Assembly: GCA_016550415.1 (NCBI GenBank)
Contig: JABXGU010000287.1
Location: 1 to 8,107 of the forward strand
DNA length: 8,107 nucleotides
Direction: 5' to 3'
DNA from: an archaeon
GTDB taxonomy: Archaea > Asgardarchaeota > Hermodarchaeia > Hermodarchaeales > Hermodarchaeaceae
Shown: piece after piece, positions 1-5,870 of the stretch
How the letters are laid out: each line of letters begins with the position of its first letter
How positions within the stretch are numbered: the first letter of the stretch is position 1
Notes under the pieces: model-generated
What the model was told of the DNA's origin: nothing
The model's input: only the letters and a program-made list of their open reading frames with translations
The model's database searches: none
Translations under genes and position numbers: made by a program

Positions 1-5
1 AGAGG

Positions 6-872
6 TTGGCAAGTAAAAGATGGACTACCAACTCGGAAAACACTTCGGAAACTGGGCCTAGAGGATATTATTACAGATTTGGACAAGAATGGAGTCAAAT
101 TACCAGCTTAATAACGAGAATAAATTGGTTTCTTAAGGAAGGAAGGTTTAAATCTAAACTTCCCCTCATCAAATTTCCTCGGAGTGAAAATGAGTTGAAA
201 GTGCTAGTGACTGGACCACATTTGTCTGGAAAAAGCACCCTAATTAAATGTCTTGCAAAGAAACACGTTATTAGTATTGAAGTCGATGGGACTACTGTTG
301 GATTGGATCATGGTATAGCTGATTTGATGGGTATTCCGATTCGTTTGTTTGGAACTCCAGGATTGGCAAGATTCAAGGTTCTTCGTCGAATCATATCTGA
401 AGGGGCTGATGGAGTTCTCTTTGTTGTTGATGCCAGTAATCCAGAGGGTGATGCTGAAGCTCGTTATATTTGGACAGAAATTAGTGACTTGATGCCAACA
501 GTCCCTTGTATCATTGCTGCGAACAAACAGGACTTGCACACCGCGCGGACTCCAGAGCGAATAAGACATGATTTGAGTTTTATGGTTGGTGTACCTGTCA
601 TCCCCGTTAGTGCAATAAAAAGAATCAATGTGGATAAGCTTCTTGGAGCAATGATTATGCTAATTGTTTTTGAGTGGAGCCCTATTCTCCGAGCCTTCGA
701 TAAAACCAGTAGTCAGAGTTTTGAATCTCTAGCAAAAAGCTTGGGCTCAACAGAGCAGCAAGTCCGAAGCTACCTACGTTGGTTCGAACTTCGAAAAATG
801 GTTATAGTCGACTGGGATAAACACACTGCCCATCTTGCAACGGGTGTTGACAAGCTTTTGAGACAATGGTAA
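6..872 (+). CDS. COG2229-type small GTPase with C-terminal helix-turn-helix-like tail (5' end uncertain)
   Basis: This is a Ras/Arf-superfamily G protein, probably a cytosolic switch or a membrane-associated regulator. With TTG at 6 as residue 1, the G1 P-loop GPHLSGKST lies at 70-78 and the G2 region TTVGLDHG at 96-103. G3 is FGTPGLARF at 115-123, G4 is NKQD at 173-176 and G5 is SA at 202-203. The GTPG form of G3 and the TTVxxDxG switch I are typical of COG2229 GTPases. Two features stand out: residue 120 is Leu where Ras-type proteins have the catalytic Gln, and residues about 235-280 look like a winged helix-turn-helix. Residues 1-60 are not recognisable. The frame stays open to the window edge, and the AGAGG directly before the TTG leaves no spacing for an SD, so the true start may lie upstream. 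The 3' end meets the lipid synthase gene. The GTPase call is firm; its partner and role are unknown. Confidence 0.85.
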   Translation: MASKRWTTNSENTSETGPRGYYYRFGQEWSQITSLITRINWFLKEGRFKSKLPLIKFPRSENELKVLVTGPHLSGKSTLIKCLAKKHVISIEVDGTTVGLDHGIADLMGIPIRLFGTPGLARFKVLRRIISEGADGVLFVVDASNPEGDAEARYIWTEISDLMPTVPCIIAANKQDLHTARTPERIRHDLSFMVGVPVIPVSAIKRINVDKLLGAMIMLIVFEWSPILRAFDKTSSQSFESLAKSLGSTEQQVRSYLRWFELRKMVIVDWDKHTAHLATGVDKLLRQW

Positions 873-908
873 CAAACTTAAAAGCAATCATCACAACAAA
901 CTTGAAGC
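871..908 (+). repeat. Short imperfect direct repeat at the GTPase/GGGPS junction
   Basis: AACAAACTT occurs at 871-879 and again at 895-903, each followed by an AA-GC-like extension. The offset is 24 nt, exactly eight codons. If translation began at 866, this would encode a repeated T-N-L-K. It may be a small tandem duplication in a leader and argues mildly against 866 being a conserved start. Confidence 0.45.
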
Positions 909-919
909 TGGATTCAAAA

Positions 920-1693
920 ATGACTGCCCCAAAAAACACTTGGAATAGAATCCTAAGCCTCCTCAAAGAATCTGGGGTGGTTCACTTTACGTTAATCGAC
1001 CCCGACCCCTCCAAGCAGACATCTGCTAACGCAGCCAAAATCGCTAGACTTGCAGAAGAGGCAGGATCAAACGCTATTATGGTTGGTGGCTCAACAGCTT
1101 TTGGCGTCATTGATGAGACAATTAAAGAGATAAAAAAGCTGGTAAAGATACCCATTATTCTGTTTCCTGGGAACATATCAGGACTCTCCCGATATGCTGA
1201 CGCAGTATTTTTTATGAGCTTGCTCAATTCTCGAAATCCATACTGGCTGATTGATGTACAAGCGCTGGGAGCCAGATATATCAAAGCATTCAATCTTGAA
1301 ACGATTGCCATGGGCTATCTTATTGTGGCTCCCGGTGGTACAGCGGGCTATATTGGAGATGCCCGATTAATCCCACGTGAAAAATCAGACATCGCTCTAG
1401 GATACGCACTAGCAGCCCAATACTTTGGATTTAACTTATTATACCTTGAAGCGGGCTCAGGTGCAGAGAATGCGGTACCGCTTCCCATGATTGAAAAAGT
1501 CGCCAAATACTTGGATATCCCCCTTGCTGTTGGTGGAGGTATTAATTCGCCTGAACAGGCAGCTGCAATCGTCAAAGCTGGAGCAGATATAATAGTTCAA
1601 GGGACAATAGTGGAGAATACAATACTTCAGGATGGAGGCAATCAACTCCGCCAAACAATTGAATCCATCCATCAGGCGAAAAGGAAAAGATAG
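920..1693 (+). CDS. Geranylgeranylglyceryl phosphate synthase (GGGPS/PcrB family)
   Basis: This enzyme transfers a geranylgeranyl group from GGPP to sn-glycerol-1-phosphate, making the first ether bond of archaeal membrane lipids. It is a Mg-dependent TIM-barrel enzyme that acts at the cytosol-membrane boundary. With ATG 920 as residue 1, the signatures are HFTLIDPD (22-29), VGGST (55-59), ILFPGN followed by FMSLLNSRNP in the middle, LYLEAGSGA (about 174-182) and the phosphate-binding VGGGI (204-208). The frame also has an ATG at 866 that would overlap the GTPase stop by 7 bp and add 18 residues. I prefer 920 because the family has only about 15-25 residues before the HFTLIDPD strand, which gives 257 aa here, and because the extra 18 residues hold an internal repeat. 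Neither start has a convincing SD. The gene probably shares a transcript with the GTPase. The function is nearly certain; the start is only moderately so. Confidence 0.95.
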   Translation: MTAPKNTWNRILSLLKESGVVHFTLIDPDPSKQTSANAAKIARLAEEAGSNAIMVGGSTAFGVIDETIKEIKKLVKIPIILFPGNISGLSRYADAVFFMSLLNSRNPYWLIDVQALGARYIKAFNLETIAMGYLIVAPGGTAGYIGDARLIPREKSDIALGYALAAQYFGFNLLYLEAGSGAENAVPLPMIEKVAKYLDIPLAVGGGINSPEQAAAIVKAGADIIVQGTIVENTILQDGGNQLRQTIESIHQAKRKR

Positions 1694-1708
1694 CCAATAG
1701 TCAGCCAA

Positions 1709-1722
1709 CGATTTTCTTTTTA
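1709..1722 (+). terminator. Putative archaeal oligo-T terminator after GGGPS
   Basis: A T-rich tract, TTTTCTTTTT at 1712-1721, begins 18 bp after the GGGPS stop codon. Archaeal RNA polymerase commonly terminates at oligo-T runs without needing a stable hairpin. The position suits the end of the GTPase-GGGPS transcript. This rests on composition and position only. Confidence 0.4.
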
Positions 1723-1819
1723 ATGCAAGGCATGAGACTAGGTTCCCATTTAGAATAAAGATTTCATATTGTAGTCTTACTTCTCTATCATCTTACCTGA
1801 TTGTGAGTGATTAATGAAA

Positions 1820-1859
1820 CCAATAAAATTGGCTGGTTTATCCCCCGCCTATTGGGGGA
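1820..1859 (-). terminator. Putative terminator hairpins at the end of the AOR operon
   Basis: Two small inverted repeats lie at the 3' end of the minus-strand operon. TCCCCC/GGGGGA (1841-1846 with 1854-1859, 7-nt loop) overlaps the last codons of the MoaD-like gene. Just downstream, CCAAT/ATTGG (1820-1824 with 1828-1832) has a 3-nt loop. An overlapping alternative stem is AAACCA/TGGTTT (1817-1822 with 1834-1839). The GC stem is partly dictated by the Gly-rich C-terminus, so its regulatory meaning is doubtful. Confidence 0.25.
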
Positions 1860-2128
1860 AAAATCGCTACAATATCGTTTTCAGCAAGTGGTGTTTGAAG
1901 ACCTTTTAGTAGTCGAACATGGCGTCCATTAACGAGAATATGGAAGTAATTCTTTAGAGAGCCGTCTTTTTCGAGGAGCATTTGACGGAATTTTTCGCCA
2001 TATCTAGCTGTGAGTAAATCAATCAGTTCTTGAATACTCGTTGCTTCTATTTGGATTTCTTTGGAACCTGTTAGGGCACGAATACTTGTGAAAAATCGTA
2101 CAGTGATAGTTCCCTTTGGTTTGGTCAT
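1838..2128 (-). CDS. MoaD/ThiS-like sulfur-carrier protein ending in Gly-Gly-Gly
   Basis: This 96-aa protein belongs to the beta-grasp ubiquitin-like family that carries sulfur as a C-terminal thiocarboxylate. MoaD proteins pass sulfur through MoaE to build the dithiolene of molybdopterin or tungstopterin. The sequence shows an N-terminal beta strand TITVRFF, then ILVNGRH at 64-70 and the typical tail DIVAIFPPIGGG at 85-96. The tail ends in three glycines, so a terminal Gly is free for adenylation. The ATG at 2128 lies 10 bp from the stop of the flavo-iron-sulfur gene, so it is the last gene of the operon; no clear SD precedes it. Being in an AOR operon, it probably serves the tungstopterin cofactor of that enzyme. 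No MoaE, MoeB or other activating enzyme is in the window. A ThiS-type or tRNA-thiolation role cannot be excluded. Confidence 0.85.
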   Translation of the reverse strand: MTKPKGTITVRFFTSIRALTGSKEIQIEATSIQELIDLLTARYGEKFRQMLLEKDGSLKNYFHILVNGRHVRLLKGLQTPLAENDIVAIFPPIGGG

Positions 2129-2138
2129 AATTATTCAC

Positions 2139-3326
2139 TTAGGAGGGCTCTCTAAAAGATAGGGCACGATGGGGGCATATGGAAACACATACGCCACAAC
2201 CATAGCATACTTCATGGTCTACGGTGGCTTTCTCTTTTTCAGCATCAACAGAAATCGCAGAATATGTGCAAGATCGGGTGCATAATCCACATCCAGTGCA
2301 TTTTTCTTCGTCGACTTGAGGTGGCATGCTCTCTGTGCGGAGTGTTTCCTTTGGAAGATGAGCTAGTGCTAATCCACGAATATCTTCTGGTGAATCGTAG
2401 CCATGATTAATGAGGAATTCCTTGATTTCATTTGCAATTCGTCCATAGACAGACGGCCCCTCTAGTATGGCGGCGGTGCATACTTCAACTGCGCTGGCAC
2501 CACACATGATATGTTCGATTGCATCAGCACCAGTACTTACACCACCAACGCCAATGACAGGTTTAGAAGTTCCTTTTGCAATATCAGCTACGCATCGAAC
2601 AGCTAGAGGTTTTATTGCAGGCCCTGAAAGCCAGCCGACTCCACCGGGTCCACCGAGAAGAGGACGCCCCGTTTCGATGTCGATGTGGAGACATGGTCCT
2701 AGAGTATTGATGGCGACAAAGCCATCCACATAGCGTTCAACAGCCTTTGTAAATATTGTCAAATCCTTCACATGGGGACTCATTTTGGCAAAGATGGGTA
2801 TGTCCACTGCTTCCTTGAGTGTCTTTGCCACATCATTGAATATTTTCGGATCAGCTTCTAGGTAGTGCGTGCTGAATTCTATTCCGTTAACTCCAGCTTT
2901 TTCCATAAGGGGAGCTAGCTTCTGGAGTTCTTCTGGTTTGTATCCGACGGAGGCTATTAGTGACAAGCCAGTTTTCTTTGCAATGGCATACTCGTGTTCA
3001 ATCCATTTTTGGTATGGCTTATCACTCCACAATTCATGGTTTAATAGCCCATATGCACCTCGCACCTGTACACGCTCCAGTTTGACAATTCTGTTTTGGA
3101 TTGCCATAGCAAGTAGCCATTGGCTCTGGGCACGATCTACCGTTTGCATGTTTGGACGGGGAACCACAGCGGGTTTCAGACTAATTGTTTTGGCGACTAG
3201 ACCACCAACACCGCCTTGGGCAGCTTTTGCTAGGGTTTTACCATCTCGACTAGTTGGCCCGGCAGCAGTGAGAACAGGATTTCGAAGAGGAATTCCTGCA
3301 ACTGAAACATTCAAAGTAACTGTCAT
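2139..3326 (-). CDS. Dihydroorotate/dihydropyrimidine dehydrogenase-like (PreA-like) flavo-iron-sulfur protein
   Basis: This 395-aa protein is an FMN-binding TIM barrel of the dihydroorotate dehydrogenase superfamily with a C-terminal 2[4Fe-4S] ferredoxin domain, the architecture of PreA. Barrel landmarks are VAKTIS (44-49), FAKMSP (179-184), AINT (205-208), LSGPAIKPLA (233-242) and the FMN-phosphate region VGGVSTGADA (260-269). The clusters are at C343/C346/C349/C353 and C374/C377/C380/C384. The family active-site loop, normally N-x-S-C-P with a catalytic Cys, reads EFSTHYLE at 150-157, so both the substrate Asn and the Cys are missing. It is therefore unlikely to be an ordinary pyrimidine or dihydroorotate dehydrogenase; it may act on another substrate or mainly relay electrons. 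It lies 2 bp after the AOR gene and 10 bp before the MoaD-like gene. The NADH-binding partner PreT is not in the window. Confidence 0.85.
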   Translation of the reverse strand: MTVTLNVSVAGIPLRNPVLTAAGPTSRDGKTLAKAAQGGVGGLVAKTISLKPAVVPRPNMQTVDRAQSQWLLAMAIQNRIVKLERVQVRGAYGLLNHELWSDKPYQKWIEHEYAIAKKTGLSLIASVGYKPEELQKLAPLMEKAGVNGIEFSTHYLEADPKIFNDVAKTLKEAVDIPIFAKMSPHVKDLTIFTKAVERYVDGFVAINTLGPCLHIDIETGRPLLGGPGGVGWLSGPAIKPLAVRCVADIAKGTSKPVIGVGGVSTGADAIEHIMCGASAVEVCTAAILEGPSVYGRIANEIKEFLINHGYDSPEDIRGLALAHLPKETLRTESMPPQVDEEKCTGCGLCTRSCTYSAISVDAEKEKATVDHEVCYGCGVCVSICPHRALSFREPS

Positions 3327-3328
3327 TT

Positions 3329-5263
3329 TTAATCTACAACCTTTCTATTCTTTTCTAGTTCTTTGGCAACTGAATCAAGACCCAATCGATGCAGCTCTTT
3401 GCGTTTGGGTAGCCCATCGCGAGTCCAATTGCGCACATCATAATATTCATCGAGCATCGGATGCAAGTCACATACTCTTCCCTTTGCAGGCCCCTCAGGC
3501 ATAGGTTGCTCAGTGAATCGAGGATGCAATTGTTCTCTGGCTCGTGTGACACCCTCACGAACATTGAAACAACGCCTGAGATTGCTAATACGTTCTGCGA
3601 TAAGACGTAGATTAGCTACCTTTCCCAATTCTTTGAAACCGGTGAGTGGAGGAAGCAGCTCAGCCATAATGTCAAAGTAGTAGACAGGAGGCCACATTGA
3701 CCCATATTTGCAAAGAATTAAGCTGTCAACCAAGACGTAAAGGTCTTCTTGGTCTTTGATTAGCGTTCCCTTGTAAGTCGTACTTGATAGGTTCATAACT
3801 TCAGTAGCATGTTCTTTTCCAAATCGTTCGATGGCAACATCTGGATATCCTAGCTCCTCGTAGCAGCTTAGACTCCTTAGGTGGTCTGCACCTCTGACGT
3901 TAGTGGCATATGTTAGACCGACGCTTTGTTGGGGGCGGGGATCCTGTCCAGAAGCTTCCATCCCCTTCACATGGATGGCGAAGCGTTCAGCGCCCTTGCC
4001 AATCTTCTTAGCAGCTCGCATAGAGCCTTCAGCAAGTAAATCTCCTATTCCTTCTCGGCGTGCAATCTTGTTGACTAGTGCAATCATTGTTTCGTGATTA
4101 CCCCAGCTTAGGTCCAATCCATCAGCATCCTTTGAGCTAATCAGACCATTTTCTGCTGCTTCGAAAAGAAAGGCAATAGTGCAGCCGGTACTTATAGTGT
4201 CGATACCATATTGGTTACAGAGCTGATTGGCGTAAATTATTGATTCAAGATTGTTATTGAGAAGATTGCTTCCAAAAGCCATTAGAGTTTCATATTCGGG
4301 TCCACCGGTGACAATCTGGTATGGGCCGGATTTGACTTGTGAAATGAATTTGCATTGAATTGCGCATCCGAAGCAGGATTCACGGCTTCTACGATATCCT
4401 TTGCGAATGGTTTCAGGTCCGATGGCGTCAGCGTCTTTGTAGACACCGGTGGTATGGTTCTTTGTGGGAAGTCTACCTATCTCGCCAATAGCTGATACGA
4501 GATTGGTGGTACCATATTTTCCGAGAGATTCTTCGTTCATTTCGCCCCATTTGCCGGTGGTCATTAATTCGAAGGCTTTTCTTGCAACTGCCATGAAGTG
4601 TCCTGTGTCAGCAACTTGAACACCACCAAGTCCACGAACAGCAACCGCTTTGAGATTCTTACTCCCCATTACTGCTCCTGCCCCACCACGTCCTGCAGCA
4701 CGATAATAGGAGGATATAATGGCAGAATATTTGACAAGGTTCTCACCACCGATTCCTATAGTGGCAACTTCAACTTCTTCATCGCCTTGCTCTTCTCGGA
4801 TTATATCGGTCGTTTCTAAAGTGTCACGACCCCACAGGTGCTCTGCATTTTGAAGTGTGATTTCACCATTGTTTATCATGATGTAGACAGGCTTTGGTGC
4901 TCTTCCCTGGATGGTCAACATGTCAAAGCCCGCGTATTTCAGTTGGGGTCCCCAGTGTCCACCGCAATGAGCCTCACCCCAAATTCCAGTCAAAGGAGCT
5001 TTGAAGCCAACCATGAAACGACCAGAGGGAGAGAAGAAGGAACCTGTAACAGGACCCACAGCAAATACCAAAGGATTCTCAGGATTTAATGGGTCTTTAG
5101 AACTCTTGACACGATCCCAGAGTATTTTGGATGCGAATCCTGTTCCACCTAGATATGAAAGGGCAAACTCTTTGTCCAAAGGTTGAACACTGATTTTGCT
5201 TTTAGCAAGATCAATATCTGCGATTCTGCCAGCCCAACCATAGAATTTCCCTGTTTTGCTCAT
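3329..5263 (-). CDS. Aldehyde:ferredoxin oxidoreductase family protein (tungsten/molybdenum pterin and 4Fe-4S)
   Basis: This 644-aa protein has the full length of the AOR family. These enzymes usually oxidise aldehydes to acids, or work in reverse, with a bis-pterin tungsten centre and one [4Fe-4S] cluster, passing electrons to ferredoxin. Visible features are N-terminal YLGGTGFASKIL, GGHWGPQLKYAGFD (101-114), the cluster cysteines C297/C300/C304 and the distant C518 in DSLILC. GPEYET (321-326) holds the conserved active-site Glu, and RGADH ends in His461, the expected catalytic His. The two pterin motifs, DxxGL(D/C) in Pyrococcus AOR, appear as NQYGID (350-355) and DSLILC (513-518), relaxed but correctly spaced. 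GGAGGAG at 5271-5277, 7 nt before the ATG, supports this start; that ATG overlaps the polyferredoxin stop by 4 bp. No signal peptide is seen. Substrate and metal (W or Mo) cannot be read from the sequence; related members include BamB-type reductases. Confidence 0.93.
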   Translation of the reverse strand: MSKTGKFYGWAGRIADIDLAKSKISVQPLDKEFALSYLGGTGFASKILWDRVKSSKDPLNPENPLVFAVGPVTGSFFSPSGRFMVGFKAPLTGIWGEAHCGGHWGPQLKYAGFDMLTIQGRAPKPVYIMINNGEITLQNAEHLWGRDTLETTDIIREEQGDEEVEVATIGIGGENLVKYSAIISSYYRAAGRGGAGAVMGSKNLKAVAVRGLGGVQVADTGHFMAVARKAFELMTTGKWGEMNEESLGKYGTTNLVSAIGEIGRLPTKNHTTGVYKDADAIGPETIRKGYRRSRESCFGCAIQCKFISQVKSGPYQIVTGGPEYETLMAFGSNLLNNNLESIIYANQLCNQYGIDTISTGCTIAFLFEAAENGLISSKDADGLDLSWGNHETMIALVNKIARREGIGDLLAEGSMRAAKKIGKGAERFAIHVKGMEASGQDPRPQQSVGLTYATNVRGADHLRSLSCYEELGYPDVAIERFGKEHATEVMNLSSTTYKGTLIKDQEDLYVLVDSLILCKYGSMWPPVYYFDIMAELLPPLTGFKELGKVANLRLIAERISNLRRCFNVREGVTRAREQLHPRFTEQPMPEGPAKGRVCDLHPMLDEYYDVRNWTRDGLPKRKELHRLGLDSVAKELEKNRKVVD

Positions 5264-5766
5264 TTTGATTCTCCTCCGCTAATAACTTGAAGGTATTTAG
5301 CTGCCTGTGCGATTCCCTTCTTTCTTAGACGATGAGTTAATTCACTCGGTTCAAGGTAGAGGAGGGCACCTCGTGGGCAGAATTGAACACACATTACATA
5401 TCCTTCACACAAATCGCATTTGACAGTTTTTCCATCGATTGGATCGATGTGAATACCACCAAAGGGGCAAGCAATCAGGCATTGATGGCACCCAATGCAT
5501 TTTTCTTGGTCAATACAGACCGCATTGGTCGATTCATTACGATGGATAGCGCCACTGGGACAACTTTCCATGCAAAGTGGAGTATCACAGTGTTGACAAA
5601 TGACAGGAACATTCACTCCTTGTTTCTGATCACGAAGTATTGTGAGAAGTGCCCTAGCGGGATTAAACTCCTTGATATGGCGAAGAGAACATACTAGCGT
5701 GCATATTTGGCAACCAGTACACTTCTCTGGATCTGCTACCAGAACCTTCTTTGAAGATCGTGTCAT
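5260..5766 (-). CDS. Four-cluster polyferredoxin, electron-transfer partner of the AOR protein (HycB/AorA-like)
   Basis: This 168-aa protein has 16 cysteines in four [4Fe-4S] motifs: C16/19/22/26, C57/60/65/69, C90/93/96/100 and C117/120/126/130, plus an extra C84. The CxxCxxxxCxxxCP spacing of the second set is typical of HycB/DmsB/NrfC-type electron-transfer subunits. No Tat or Sec signal is seen, so it should be cytosolic. It is the first gene of the operon and its stop overlaps the AOR start in ATGA. It is therefore best read as the wire between the AOR active site and another acceptor, possibly the PreA-like protein two genes on. Dedicated four-cluster subunits paired with AOR-family enzymes are known from AorAB- and BamBC-type systems. 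GGGGAGTG (5774-5781 on the minus strand) ends 7 nt before the ATG and fixes the start. Confidence 0.9.
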   Translation of the reverse strand: MTRSSKKVLVADPEKCTGCQICTLVCSLRHIKEFNPARALLTILRDQKQGVNVPVICQHCDTPLCMESCPSGAIHRNESTNAVCIDQEKCIGCHQCLIACPFGGIHIDPIDGKTVKCDLCEGYVMCVQFCPRGALLYLEPSELTHRLRKKGIAQAAKYLQVISGGESK

Positions 5767-5870
5767 TGAAATGCACTCCCCAAAAAAAAGGGATGGAGAG
5801 GCTTAAAGCCTTACCCGAACTACTAACTACCCAGTTCTTTACTCAAAATATCAATTATGGAGTGAACATC
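5767..5870. promoter_or_regulatory. Divergent control region with a 13-bp palindrome (5799-5811)
   Basis: These 104 bp separate the start of the minus-strand AOR operon from the proposed TTG start of the SsnA-like gene, so both promoters should lie here. AGGCTT-A-AAGCCT at 5799-5811 is a perfect 13-bp inverted repeat and could be a regulator site. Its TTAAA core could also serve as a TATA-like element. Other AT-rich candidates lie around 5842-5857. An SD for each flanking gene sits at each edge (5774-5781 minus, 5859-5864 plus). No TATA/BRE pair is clear enough to assign. Confidence 0.45.
5859..5864 (+). promoter_or_regulatory. SD site that selects the TTG start at 5871
   Basis: GGAGTG lies 6 nt before TTG 5871, whereas the in-frame ATGs at 5751 and 5793 have no comparable site. 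The protein beginning at TTG, with TLIHNAMIVTMD near its start, aligns with the usual first strand of COG0402 amidohydrolases and with the start of the amidohydrolase at 7609. Confidence 0.6.

Noticed and set aside
240..569. Minus-strand open frame inside the GTPase gene
   Set aside because: It lies wholly opposite a clear G-domain, has no family motif and a low-complexity composition of Ser, Asn and Thr.
1694..1837. Possible small RNA or tRNA in the convergent gap
   Set aside because: No cloverleaf, conserved box or long stem is visible; only a T-rich tract and short weak hairpins.
2141..2147. Strong SD-like AGGAGGG on the plus strand
   Set aside because: No plus-strand gene follows; on the minus strand these bases are the last Pro-Ser codons and stop of the PreA-like gene.
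2869..3504. Long plus-strand open frame (211 codons) opposite the PreA-like/AOR junction
   Set aside because: It is antisense to two well-supported genes, shows no recognisable domain and crosses their boundary; it is a by-product of codon bias.
4598..5186. Several plus-strand open frames opposite the 5' half of the AOR gene
   Set aside because: All are antisense to conserved AOR motifs and none resembles a known protein.
3329..5263. Loss of pterin-binding motifs in the AOR protein (NQYGID and DSLILC instead of DxxGL[D/C])
   Set aside because: As far as I recall, Asn at the first motif is common in the family, and spacing, cluster cysteines, Glu and His are all kept, so cofactor loss is not supported.
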